DNA of 54,370 bases from Streptosporangium nondiastaticum (lineage in GTDB: Bacteria > Actinomycetota > Actinomycetes > Streptomycetales > Streptomycetaceae): contig NZ_PXWG01000038.1 of NCBI RefSeq assembly GCF_003011965.1, positions 1-54,370 on the forward strand, read 5' to 3'. Shown one piece after another: positions 43,447-51,729 of the stretch (its first letter is position 1; each line of letters starts with the position of its first letter). The notes beneath the pieces are model-generated. The model saw only the letters and a list, made by a program, of their open reading frames with translations. It ran no database searches and was not told the origin of the DNA. The translations under genes and the position numbers were made by a program.

Positions 43447-44841
43447 ATGCACGACGCACCCCCCGCCGCCGATTCCCTCGCGGCCGAGAAAGAACCCCTG
43501 TCGGCCGGGCTCAAGCAGCGGCACCTGACGATGCTCGGGCTGGGCGGCGTCATCGGCGCGGGCCTGTTCGTGGGCTCCGGGGCCGGCATCGCCGTCGCGG
43601 GCCCGGGCATCATCGTCTCGTACCTGATCGCGGGCGCGCTCGCGATGCTGGTGATGCGGATGCTCGGCGAGATGTCCTCGGCGATGCCCGCCTCGGGCGC
43701 GTTCTCGGTGCACGCCGAGCGGGCGCTGGGCCGCTGGGCCGGCTTCACGGTCGGCTGGCTGTACTGGTTCCTGCTGGTGGTCGTGCTGGCCGTGGAGGCG
43801 ACGGGCGCGGCCCAGATCGCGAACGGCTGGGTGCCGGGCGTCCCGCAGTGGGGCTGGGTGCTGATCTTCATGGTGGTCTTCACGACCGCCAACCTCACCG
43901 CGGTGAAGAACTTCGGCGAGTTCGAGTTCTGGTTCGCCGCGCTCAAGGTCGGGGCGATCGTCCTCTTCCTGGCGCTGAGCCTGCTCGCGATCTTCGGCGT
44001 GCTGCCGGACACCGAGGCCGTGGGCTTCACCAACCTCACCGGCCAGGGCGGCTTCCTGCCGAACGGCGTGAGCGGTGTCGTCTCCGGCGTCCTCGCCGTC
44101 GTCTTCGCCTTCGGCGGCCTGGAGGTCGTCACCATCGCCGCCGCCGAGTCCGACGACCCGGCGCGCGCGGTGGGCCGTGCGGTGCGCAGCGCCGTGTGGC
44201 GCATCCTCTTCTTCTACGTGGGCTCGATGCTCGTCATCGTCACCCTCCTGCCGTGGTCGTCGATGCAGCCGGGCAAGAGCCCGTACGTGGCCGTGCTCGA
44301 CCACATCGGCATCCCGGCCGCCGGCCAGATCATGAACATCGTGGTCTTCGTGGCCCTGCTGTCCGCGCTCAACGCCAATCTCTACGGCTCCTCGCGGATG
44401 GTCTTCTCGCTCGCCGAGCGTGGCGAGGCCCCCAAGGGCCTGCTGAAGGTGTCGGGCGGCGGGGTGCCGCGCCGGGCCGTGCTGGCGTCGGTCGCCTTCG
44501 GTTTCGCCTCGGTGATACTCAACCTGGAGTGGCCGGATTCGATCTTCCGGTACTTGCTGAACGCCGTGGGTGCGGTACTGCTCTTCGTCTGGGGCCTGAT
44601 CGCCGTCTCGCAGCTGCGGCTGCGGCGCCGCATCGAGCGCGAGATGCCGGAGCGGCTCGCCCTCAAGATGTGGGCCTTCCCCTATCTGACCTGGGTCGCT
44701 CTGGCCGGGATGGCCGGCGTGCTGGTGCTGATGATCACCGACGAGGGGGCCCGGCCGCAGCTCCTGTGGTCGGCCGCGGCGACCGGCGCCGTGCTCGTGG
44801 TGGCCTGGGTGCGCGAGCTCCGGCTGCGCCGCGCGGCCTGA
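43447..44841 (+). CDS. AAT-family amino-acid permease, paralog 2
   Basis: The 464-aa protein has 12 helices and the same architecture as the flanking permeases: GLGGVIGAGLFVGSGAGIAVAGPG, SAMPASGAFSVHAERALGRW, FGEFEFWFAALKVGAIVLF and MWAFPYLTWVALAGM. It shares the N-terminal KQRHLTM motif with paralogs 1 and 3. The substrate is unresolved. About 290 bp separate it from divergent bioY. The next permease follows after a 171-bp gap, so each copy is probably separately transcribed. Confidence 0.92.
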   Translation: MHDAPPAADSLAAEKEPLSAGLKQRHLTMLGLGGVIGAGLFVGSGAGIAVAGPGIIVSYLIAGALAMLVMRMLGEMSSAMPASGAFSVHAERALGRWAGFTVGWLYWFLLVVVLAVEATGAAQIANGWVPGVPQWGWVLIFMVVFTTANLTAVKNFGEFEFWFAALKVGAIVLFLALSLLAIFGVLPDTEAVGFTNLTGQGGFLPNGVSGVVSGVLAVVFAFGGLEVVTIAAAESDDPARAVGRAVRSAVWRILFFYVGSMLVIVTLLPWSSMQPGKSPYVAVLDHIGIPAAGQIMNIVVFVALLSALNANLYGSSRMVFSLAERGEAPKGLLKVSGGGVPRRAVLASVAFGFASVILNLEWPDSIFRYLLNAVGAVLLFVWGLIAVSQLRLRRRIEREMPERLALKMWAFPYLTWVALAGMAGVLVLMITDEGARPQLLWSAAATGAVLVVAWVRELRLRRAA

Positions 44842-45012
44842 CCGGCCCGCCGGGTCGGCTCGTTTTCATCGCCTTCTGGCGAGATGTCAGGCACGGACAG
44901 TCATACCTGCGTCTGAATATCGGACAGCTCTGTCACAGGTGTTGTCCTGGGCGAACATGACCCCCACACTGAGGCAACTTTTCCGCTCTCACCCCACGGG
45001 ACACACACGACC

Positions 45013-46425
45013 ATGACTCGGACTTCTGCGACCTCCGCGCCCGAGCGCGCGGTCAGCGGCCAGGCGCCGGGCGGCACGGATCTGTCGCACGGCCTCAAGC
45101 AGCGCCACCTGTCGATGATCGCCCTCGGCGGGGTCATCGGGGCCGGCCTCTTCGTCGGTTCCGGTGCGGGCATCGCCGCCGCCGGTCCGGCGATCGTGCT
45201 CGCGTACGCGGCCTCCGGGCTGCTCGTGATGCTCGTGATGCGGATGCTGGGCGAGATGGCCGCGGCCAACCCGGCCTCGGGCACCTTCTCCGTGCACGCC
45301 GAGAAGGCGATCGGCCCCTGGGCCGGCTTCACCGCCGGCTGGATGTTCTGGGTCGAACTCTGTGTGGGCATAGCCGTCGAGGCGATCGGCGCGGCGCACA
45401 TCATGCAGTCCTGGTTCCCCTCCACGGCCTCGTGGATGTGGGTGCTGATCTTCATGGCCGTCTTCTGCGGGACGAACCTCGCGGCGGTCAGCAACTTCGG
45501 CGAGTTCGAGTTCTGGTTCGCGACGCTCAAGGTCGCCGCGATCGGCGTCTTCCTCGTCCTCGGCGTCCTCGCCATCTGCGGCGTCCTGCCGGGCACGGAG
45601 GCCCCGGGCGCCGACAACCTCACCGGCAACGGCGGCTTCATCCCCAACGGCGCCAACGGCCTGGTCGTGGGCCTGCTCGCGTCGGTCTTCGCGTACGGCG
45701 GCCTGGAGACGGTGACGATCGCGGCCGCCGAGTCCGAGCAGCCGGTCAAGGGCGTCGCCCAGGCCGTCCGCACGGCGATGTGGCGCATCGCCCTCTTCTA
45801 CGTCGGCTCGATGCTGGTCGTCGTCACCGTCCTGCCCTGGAACGACAAGTCGCTCCTGACGGACGGCCCGTACGTGGCGGTGCTCAAGCACCTGGACATC
45901 CCGGCCGCCGGGCAGATCATGAACGTGATCGTGCTGGTCGCCCTGCTCTCCGCGATGAACGCCAACATCTACGGCGCCTCCCGGATGTCGCACTCGCTGG
46001 TGATGCGCGGCGAGGGCCCCCGCTTCCTGGCCAAGGTCAGCAACGGCGTGCCGCGGCTGACCGTCATCGCCTCCTCCGCCTTCGGCTTCTTCGCGGTCCT
46101 GCTCAGCTACTGGTGGCCGGACACGGTCTTCAAGTGGCTGCTGTACATGACGGGCGCGGCGGTGCTCGTGGTGTGGGGCATCATCGCCGTCACCCAGCTG
46201 CGGATGCGGCGGCAGCTGGAGCGCACGGCGCCGGAGAAGCTCGTCGTGAAGATGTGGCTCTTCCCCGCGCTGACCTGGGTGGCCCTGGCCGGCATCGTGG
46301 GCGTCCTGGCCCTGATGCTGCGCGAGGAGGACACCCGCGTGCAGCTGTACTTCACGGCGGGGCTCACGGCCGCCCTCGCCCTCATCGGCTACGCACGACA
46401 GCGGGTGACGGCCGGGAAGCGCTGA
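45013..46425 (+). CDS. AAT-family amino-acid permease, paralog 3
   Basis: The 470-aa protein has 12 helices, with ALGGVIGAGLFVGSGAGIAAAGPA in helix 1 and FGEFEFWFATLKVAAIGVF. It differs from the others in helix 3 (GWMFWVELCVGIAVEAIGAAHIM), which may mean a different substrate. The GTG/ATG context shows ACCATGACTCGG, with the ATG at 45013. It ends before a strong terminator and sodF. Confidence 0.92.
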   Translation: MTRTSATSAPERAVSGQAPGGTDLSHGLKQRHLSMIALGGVIGAGLFVGSGAGIAAAGPAIVLAYAASGLLVMLVMRMLGEMAAANPASGTFSVHAEKAIGPWAGFTAGWMFWVELCVGIAVEAIGAAHIMQSWFPSTASWMWVLIFMAVFCGTNLAAVSNFGEFEFWFATLKVAAIGVFLVLGVLAICGVLPGTEAPGADNLTGNGGFIPNGANGLVVGLLASVFAYGGLETVTIAAAESEQPVKGVAQAVRTAMWRIALFYVGSMLVVVTVLPWNDKSLLTDGPYVAVLKHLDIPAAGQIMNVIVLVALLSAMNANIYGASRMSHSLVMRGEGPRFLAKVSNGVPRLTVIASSAFGFFAVLLSYWWPDTVFKWLLYMTGAAVLVVWGIIAVTQLRMRRQLERTAPEKLVVKMWLFPALTWVALAGIVGVLALMLREEDTRVQLYFTAGLTAALALIGYARQRVTAGKR

Positions 46426-46470
46426 CCCCGCGTTTCCGGCCACGCCGCAGACCACCACCACACCCCCCAC

Positions 46471-46512
46471 GAGGCGGGCCGGGTCCTGATCTTCAGGACC
46501 TAGCCCGCCTCG
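46471..46512 (+). terminator. Terminator of permease 3
   Basis: GAGGCGGGC (46471-46479) pairs with GCCCGCCTC (46503-46511), and an inner GGTCCTGA/TCAGGACC stem is closed by a short loop. GGTCTTT follows on the plus strand. Confidence 0.85.
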
Positions 46513-46585
46513 GTCTTTAGTCGGAGATCCACGGGGATGACGCCCCCCTTACGGCGCGTCAGATGCTCTTGCTGGTAACGTCCAC

Positions 46586-46602
46586 TTGCAAGTTAATTGC
46601 AA
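46586..46602 (+). promoter_or_regulatory. Nur box (nickel-responsive operator) of sodF
   Basis: TTGCAA-GTTAA-TTGCAA is an exact TTGCAA-N5-TTGCAA match to the Nur recognition pattern, 18 bp upstream of the sodF ATG. In Streptomyces, nickel-bound Nur represses sodF. The position just before the ribosome-binding site (CGGAGGG) suits steric repression. Confidence 0.85.
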
Positions 46603-46620
46603 TAAGTCGGAGGGCTCGGC

Positions 46621-47259
46621 ATGGCCATCTACACACTTCCTGAACTCCCCTACGATTACGCTGCGCTGCAGCCGACGATCGACGCGAAGATCATCGAGCT
46701 GCACCACGACAAGCACCACGCGGCGTACGTCAAGGGCGCGAACGACACCCTGGAGCAGCTCGCCGAGGCCCGTGACAAGGACCAGTGGGGTGCGATCAAC
46801 GGCCTGGAGAAGAACCTGGCCTTCCACCTCTCCGGCCACATCCTGCACAGCATCTACTGGCAGAACATGACCGGCGACGGCGGCGGCGAGCCCCTGGACA
46901 AGGACGGCGTGGGCGAGCTCGCTGACGCCATCGCCGAGTCCTTCGGCTCCTTCGCCAAGTTCAAGGCCCAGCTGAGCAAGGCCTCCGCCACCACGCAGGG
47001 CTCCGGCTGGGGCGTCCTCGCCTACGAGCCGATCAGCGGCAAGCTGATCGTCGAGCAGGTCTACGACCACCAGGGCAACGTCGGCCAGGGCTCGGTCCCG
47101 ATCCTGGTCTTCGACGCCTGGGAGCACGCCTTCTACCTGCAGTACAAGAACCAGAAGGTCGACTTCATCGAGGCCATGTGGGCCGTCGTCAACTGGCAGG
47201 ACGTGGCGAAGCGCTTCGAGGCCGCCAAGCAGCGCGGCAACCTGCTGCTCGTTCCGTAA
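46621..47259 (+). CDS. sodF: Iron(-zinc) superoxide dismutase
   Basis: The 212-aa enzyme dismutates superoxide. Metal ligands are visible: H28 in IIELHHDKHHAAYV, the second His of SGHILHSIYW, and Asp and His in FDAWEHAFYLQY. GSGWGVLAYEP and VNWQDVAKRF complete the family pattern. In Streptomyces sodF is the Fe-type SOD used when nickel is scarce, with nickel SOD (sodN) used when nickel is plentiful. The upstream Nur box agrees with that. The ATG follows CGGAGGGC. Confidence 0.97.
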   Translation: MAIYTLPELPYDYAALQPTIDAKIIELHHDKHHAAYVKGANDTLEQLAEARDKDQWGAINGLEKNLAFHLSGHILHSIYWQNMTGDGGGEPLDKDGVGELADAIAESFGSFAKFKAQLSKASATTQGSGWGVLAYEPISGKLIVEQVYDHQGNVGQGSVPILVFDAWEHAFYLQYKNQKVDFIEAMWAVVNWQDVAKRFEAAKQRGNLLLVP

Positions 47260-47350
47260 GGAACGCTCCCCGGTGTCCTGCTCGTGATCGTCTTCTCACC
47301 CTTCACGTGGCAGGCGGAGAAGGGCCCTCGCAGCTGCGAGGGCCCTTCTC
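47260..47350 (+). ncRNA. Candidate s-SodF small RNA from the sodF 3' UTR
   Basis: In S. coelicolor a roughly 90-nt RNA processed from the sodF 3' UTR pairs with sodN mRNA and lowers it. Here the stretch from the sodF stop to the end of the terminator hairpin is 91 nt and ends in the same way. A single-stranded, pyrimidine-rich segment (CTTCTCACCCTTCACG) lies before the hairpin and could be the pairing part. sodN is not in the window, so complementarity could not be tested. Confidence 0.6.
47317..47350. terminator. sodF terminator (perfect 34-bp palindrome)
   Basis: GAGAAGGGCCCTCGCAG is followed directly by its own complement, centred between 47333 and 47334; the RNA hairpin would have an AGCT loop. 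It also overlaps the stop codon of the opposing gene at 47349. Confidence 0.9.
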
Positions 47351-47942
47351 ACACGTGGCCGAACGCCTCGCCCGTCACCGCGAACCCCTTCGCGAGCCCC
47401 GCGTCGTGCAGCCGGGCGAACCGCCCCGCGTCCCAGCACGCGAGCACCGCGAAGCGGTAGTCGGCCGAGGCCGTGCCGTCGGCGGCGACCCGGACCGTGC
47501 CCGTCAGCCGGTACGCGAACGCGCGCACCGCCAGCCGCCAGTCCGCGCTCCCCCACGCCCGGGGCAGCGCCACCTCGCGCCAGCCGCTGTCCGCCGGGTA
47601 CGCGGCGGCCGTGCGCGGGCCGCCGCGCCACTGCTCCAGCGCCTCGGCGCGCCAGCGCTCCAGCTGCTCCCCGGCCGCGGAGCGCACGGCCGGAAGGGCG
47701 AGCAGGGCGTCCGCGTCCACGCGGTACGGGGTGCCGGTCCCGCGCAGGTAGTGCCGCAGGACCCCGGCCGCCCGGCGCAGGCCCAGGGCGGACCGCAGCG
47801 GGACGAGCGCCTGGCAGGCGGCTCGCAGCAGCAGGTCGTACGGGCGGACGGCCCGCTCGGCGAACCGGTTCGCGAGCGGTGCGTCCGCGTCGGCCCGGCC
47901 GCCGTCCCAGCCGATCGGCGACGTGAGTTCGGTCTGCCCCAT
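47349..47942 (-). CDS. Streptomyces hypothetical protein
   Basis: The 197-aa protein has no domain I recognise. It begins MGQTELTSPIGWDG, has many Arg and Ala residues, a Trp-rich middle (LERWRAEALEQWRGG) and a C-terminal part VRAFAYRLTGTVRVAADGTASADYRFAVLACWDAGRF that looks like beta strands. No signal peptide or membrane helix is present. Its stop overlaps the sodF terminator by 2 bp, so the genes converge tightly. Codon use is normal for this genome. Confidence 0.65.
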   Translation of the reverse strand: MGQTELTSPIGWDGGRADADAPLANRFAERAVRPYDLLLRAACQALVPLRSALGLRRAAGVLRHYLRGTGTPYRVDADALLALPAVRSAAGEQLERWRAEALEQWRGGPRTAAAYPADSGWREVALPRAWGSADWRLAVRAFAYRLTGTVRVAADGTASADYRFAVLACWDAGRFARLHDAGLAKGFAVTGEAFGHV

Positions 47943-47993
47943 ACCGGGACATTAAGGGAGGGGTGGCCGAAGCGCGCGTCGGCCGGCGCCTAT

Positions 47994-48035
47994 CGCGCCC
48001 CGTCAGGGGCGCGGGGAACTGCGCGACCAGCCACC
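47994..48035. repeat. Dispersed Streptomyces intergenic repeat, family A (copy 2)
   Basis: GCGCCCCGTCAGGGGCGCGG then GGAACTGCGCGACCAGCC matches copy 1 at 19919 with only scattered substitutions. It lies between the hypothetical protein start and the DsbA-like gene end. Confidence 0.65.
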
Positions 48036-48075
48036 GACGGCCCGCAGTCAGAGAACCGCGCGTCGAGCGGAGCAC

Positions 48076-48717
48076 TCAGTCGAAGACCGGCCCCTGCGTG
48101 CGGGTGCGCTTGATCTCGAAGAAGCCCGGCGTCGACGCCACCAGCAGCGTGCCGTCCCACAGCCGCGCCGCGGCCTCGCCCTTGGGGGCCGGGGTGACGA
48201 CCGGGCCGAAGAAGGCGATCTGCTCGCCGTCCGCGCCCGGCACCGCGATGACGGGCGTGCCGACGTCCTGGCCGACCTTCGAGATGCCCTCGGCGTGCGA
48301 GGCGCGCAGCTCGCCGTCGAACGCGTCCGAGTGGGCGACGTCCGCGAGCTCCGCGGGCAGGCCCACCTCTTCCAGCGCGGCGACGATCGTCTCGCGGTCC
48401 CGCGGCAGGCCCTGGTTGTGGAAGCGGGTGCCGAGGGCGGTGTAGAGGGGGCCGAGCACGTCCTCGCCGTGCTTGGCGGCGGCCGCGACGCACACCCGCA
48501 CCGGGCCCCACGCCTCGGTCCGCATGATCGTGCGCATCCGCTCGTCCATGGTGTCGAGCTTGTCCTCGTTGAGGACGGCGAGGCTCATCACGTGCCAGCG
48601 CACCTCGACGGGGCGGACCTTCTCGACCTCCAGCATCCAGCGGGAGGTCATCCAGGCCCAGGGGCACAGCGGGTCGAACCAGAAGTCGGCGGGGGTCTTG
48701 TTCTCCACAGCGGTCAC
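48076..48717 (-). CDS. DsbA-family protein, Rv2466c-like (mycothiol-linked oxidoreductase)
   Basis: The 213-aa thioredoxin-fold protein closely follows mycobacterial Rv2466c by eye: ADFWFDPLCPWAWMTSRW, VRWHVMSLAVLNE, RIHNQG-type FHNQGLP, DVGTPVIAVPG and the end FFEIKRTRTQGPVFD. Rv2466c reduces substrates with mycothiol through a CPWC active site. Here the motif reads CPWA, so only the nucleophilic Cys remains. The GTG start has GAGGAG upstream; a longer frame reaches 48798 but crosses the divergent promoter shared with pepN. Confidence 0.88.
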   Translation of the reverse strand: MTAVENKTPADFWFDPLCPWAWMTSRWMLEVEKVRPVEVRWHVMSLAVLNEDKLDTMDERMRTIMRTEAWGPVRVCVAAAAKHGEDVLGPLYTALGTRFHNQGLPRDRETIVAALEEVGLPAELADVAHSDAFDGELRASHAEGISKVGQDVGTPVIAVPGADGEQIAFFGPVVTPAPKGEAAARLWDGTLLVASTPGFFEIKRTRTQGPVFD

Positions 48718-48823
48718 GGGGGTCTCCTCAGGCGGGCCGTTCGTTCGCAGTTTCAACAAAGACACCCCGTGCCATGATTCCGCTGTTGTCCAAAACACAC
48801 CATCCAGCAGAGGGAGTCCCGAC

Positions 48824-51418
48824 GTGCCCGGTGAGAACCTGACCCGCGAAGAGGCCCGCGAACGGGCCCGGCTGCTGTCGGTCGACGCCTACGACGTGGC
48901 GCTCGACCTGCGGTCCGCGGTGGGGGCGGGACAGGACCACCGCACCTTCCGCTCGGTGACGACCGTGCGCTTCCGCTGTTCCGAGCCTGGCGCCGCGACC
49001 TTCGCGGACCTGCTGGCGCCGGCCGTGACGGCCGTCACGCTGAACGGCCGCGCGCTCGACCCGGCCGCGGTCTTCGACGGCGCGCGGATCGCGCTGGACG
49101 GGCTGGCCGCCGAGAACGTCCTGGTCGTGGACGCGCAGTGCGCGTACAGCCGGACCGGCGAGGGCCTGCACCGCTTCGAGGACCCGGAGGACGGCGAGGT
49201 CTACCTCTACACCCAGTACGAGCCCGCCGACGCCCGCCGGGTCTTCGCGAACTTCGAGCAGCCCGACCTGAAGGCGCCGTTCTCGCTCGCGGTGACCGCC
49301 CCGGCCGGCTGGACGGTGCTGGGCAACGGCGCGCAGGACGGCGAGCCCGAGCCCGTCGCGCCGGACGCCGCCACGTGGAAGTTCGCGGAGACGCTGCCCA
49401 TCTCCACGTACATCACGGCGGTCGTGGCCGGCCCGTACCACGTGGTCCGCGACCACTACAGCCGCACGCTGCCGGACGGCACGGCCCTGGAGATCCCGCT
49501 GGCCGCGCTGTGCCGCAAGGGCCTGGCCCGGCACTTCGACGCGGACGACATCTTCACCGTCACCAAGCAGGGCCTGGACTTCTTCCACGACAACTTCGAC
49601 TACCCGTACCCCTTCGGGAAGTACGACCAGGCGTTCGTGCCCGAGTACAACCTCGGCGCGATGGAGAACCCGGGCCTGGTGACCTTCCGCGAGGAGTTCG
49701 TCTTCCGCGGCAAGGTGACGCAGACCGCCTACGAGGGCCGGGCCAACGTCATCCTCCACGAGATGGCGCACATGTGGTTCGGCGACCTGGTGACCATGGA
49801 GTGGTGGGACGACCTGTGGCTCAAGGAGTCCTTCGCGGACTTCATGGGCACCTTCTCGATGGTCGAGGCGACCCGCTTCACCAATGGCTGGATCACCTTC
49901 GCCAACCGCCGCAAGGCGTGGGCCTACCGCGCCGACCAGCTGCCCTCCACGCACCCCGTCACGGCCGACATCCACGACCTGGAGGAGGCCAAGCTCAACT
50001 TCGACGGGATCACGTACGCCAAGGGCGCGTCCGTGCTCAAGCAGCTCGTCGCCTACGCGGGGCGGGAGGCCTTCCTGGAGGGCGCCCGGCGCTACTTCAA
50101 GCGGCACGCCTTCGGCAACACGCGGCTGTCGCACCTGCTGGAGGTGCTGGAGGAGACCTCGGGCCGCGACATGGCCGCGTGGGCGCGGTCCTGGCTGCAG
50201 ACCGCGGGCGTCAACTCGCTCACGCCGCTCGCGACGTACGACGCCGCCGACCGGATCACCGAGCTCGCGATCCTGCAGGAGGCCTCGCCCGAGCACCCCG
50301 AGCTGCGCCCGCACCGGGTGGCCGTGGGCCTCTACCGCCGCGAGGGCGCGGACGGCGCGCTGGTGCGCTACGCCGGCACCGAGGTCGACGTCGCGGGCCC
50401 GCGCACGGTCGTGACCGGCCTGGCCGGGGCCGAGCGCCCGGAGCTGATCCTGGTCAACGACGAGGACCTGACCTACTGCAAGGTCCGTTTCGACGAGGGC
50501 TCGCTGGACACGCTGCGCGCGCACCTGGGCGACGTCGCGGACCCGCTCGCGCGCGCCCTGTGCTGGTCGGCGCTGTGGAACCTCACGCGCGACGGGCTGA
50601 TGCCCGCCCGCGACTTCGTCGGCCTCGTGGAGCGGTTCGCGGGCGCCGAGAGCGAGGTCGGCGTGCTGCAGATGCTGCAGGCGTGGGCGCGGACCGCCCT
50701 CGTGCACTACGCGTCGCCCGCGTGGCGCGAGCGGGGCGGGCGGGAGCTCGCCGAGGGCGCGCTGCGCGAGCTGCGGCGCGCCGAGCCGGGCAGCGGCCAC
50801 CAGCTGGCGTGGGCGCGCTTCTTCGCCCAGCTGGCGGCGGACGCCTCCCACCTGCAGCTGCTGCGCGGCCTGCTCGACGGCTCCGCGCAGATCGACGGGC
50901 TGGAGGTGGACCAGGAGCTGCGCTGGGCGTTCCTGGCCGCGCTGGCCGGGCAGGGCGCGGCCGACGAGGCGGCGGTCGCCGCGGAGCTGGCCCGTGACAA
51001 CACCGCCTCCGGCGAGCGGCACAGCGTCCGCTGCCTGGCGTCGCGGCCGTCCGCGGCGGTCAAGGAGGAGGCGTGGGAGGCCGTCGTCGGCTCCGACAAG
51101 CTCTCCAACGCCCTCGCCGAGGCCACCATCGCGGGCTTCGACCAGCCGGGGCAGCGGGAGCTGCTCGCGCCGTACGCCGAGCGGTACTTCGCGGTGATCG
51201 AGGGCGTGTGGCGCGAGCGGTCCATCGAGTACGCGATGGCCGTCGTGCGGGGGCTCTTCCCGAGCCTTCAGGACGATCCCCGCACGCTCGCCGCGGCCGA
51301 CGCGTGGCTCGCGGAGCACGCGGGCTCGCCCGCGGCGCTGCGCCGGCTCGTCCTGGAGGCGCGGGACGACCTCGCTCGCGCGCTGCGGGCGCAGGAGTGC
51401 GACGGCGCCGCGGAGTAG
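48824..51418 (+). CDS. pepN: Aminopeptidase N (M1 metallopeptidase)
   Basis: The 864-aa enzyme removes N-terminal residues from peptides. The exopeptidase motif GAMEN is at about 277-281. The zinc site HEMAH is at about 311-315, in ILHEMAHMWFGDLVTMEWWDDLWLKESFA, with the third ligand Glu about 19 residues on. The C-terminal ERAP1-like helical domain fills the last 400 residues. The GTG start has AGGGAG upstream. The size is standard for actinobacterial PepN. It is divergent from the DsbA-like gene (106-bp gap) and ends at a strong terminator. Confidence 0.97.
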   Translation: MPGENLTREEARERARLLSVDAYDVALDLRSAVGAGQDHRTFRSVTTVRFRCSEPGAATFADLLAPAVTAVTLNGRALDPAAVFDGARIALDGLAAENVLVVDAQCAYSRTGEGLHRFEDPEDGEVYLYTQYEPADARRVFANFEQPDLKAPFSLAVTAPAGWTVLGNGAQDGEPEPVAPDAATWKFAETLPISTYITAVVAGPYHVVRDHYSRTLPDGTALEIPLAALCRKGLARHFDADDIFTVTKQGLDFFHDNFDYPYPFGKYDQAFVPEYNLGAMENPGLVTFREEFVFRGKVTQTAYEGRANVILHEMAHMWFGDLVTMEWWDDLWLKESFADFMGTFSMVEATRFTNGWITFANRRKAWAYRADQLPSTHPVTADIHDLEEAKLNFDGITYAKGASVLKQLVAYAGREAFLEGARRYFKRHAFGNTRLSHLLEVLEETSGRDMAAWARSWLQTAGVNSLTPLATYDAADRITELAILQEASPEHPELRPHRVAVGLYRREGADGALVRYAGTEVDVAGPRTVVTGLAGAERPELILVNDEDLTYCKVRFDEGSLDTLRAHLGDVADPLARALCWSALWNLTRDGLMPARDFVGLVERFAGAESEVGVLQMLQAWARTALVHYASPAWRERGGRELAEGALRELRRAEPGSGHQLAWARFFAQLAADASHLQLLRGLLDGSAQIDGLEVDQELRWAFLAALAGQGAADEAAVAAELARDNTASGERHSVRCLASRPSAAVKEEAWEAVVGSDKLSNALAEATIAGFDQPGQRELLAPYAERYFAVIEGVWRERSIEYAMAVVRGLFPSLQDDPRTLAAADAWLAEHAGSPAALRRLVLEARDDLARALRAQECDGAAE

Positions 51419-51439
51419 CTCCGCGGCTACGGGGGTACG

Positions 51440-51474
51440 GTCCCGGCTGCGGGGTGCTTCCCCGCAGCCGGGAC
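51440..51474 (+). terminator. Terminator of pepN
   Basis: Perfect 15-bp arms (GTCCCGGCTGCGGGG and complement, 51440-51454 and 51460-51474) flank a TGCTT loop, 22 bp after the stop. Confidence 0.88.
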
Positions 51475-51729
51475 ATCCAGCGTCCGCTGAGCTGCGTCCG
51501 GCACCGCCGAATGCGCAGTACGAGGTTTCTCGCCGTCGCGGCGGACATAAGAAGCCGCCTGCGGCGGAGACGAGGGACGCCGCGCCGGCTCGAAGCCAAG
51601 GGCCCGGCCCCCGCCCGCACGGCGGGCCGGGCGTCGAACGCCCGTACTTTAGGGCAGCGTTGTCCGGAAATGTCGACGGGGCTGTAACACCGGGTTAGCG
51701 CCCGCCGCGGACGCGGGAACGTGCCGGGC
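51475..51729. other. Intergenic region with no recognised feature
   Basis: Past the pepN terminator this stretch (part of a 311-bp gap) shows no gene or clear repeat. A less GC-rich part around 51640-51695 (GTACTTTAGGGCAGCGTTGT) may hold the promoter of the next gene. Confidence 0.4.

Noticed and set aside
48728..51319. 863-codon minus-strand frame opposite pepN
   Set aside because: PepN has clear catalytic motifs on the plus strand; the opposite frame is compositionally biased and without motifs.
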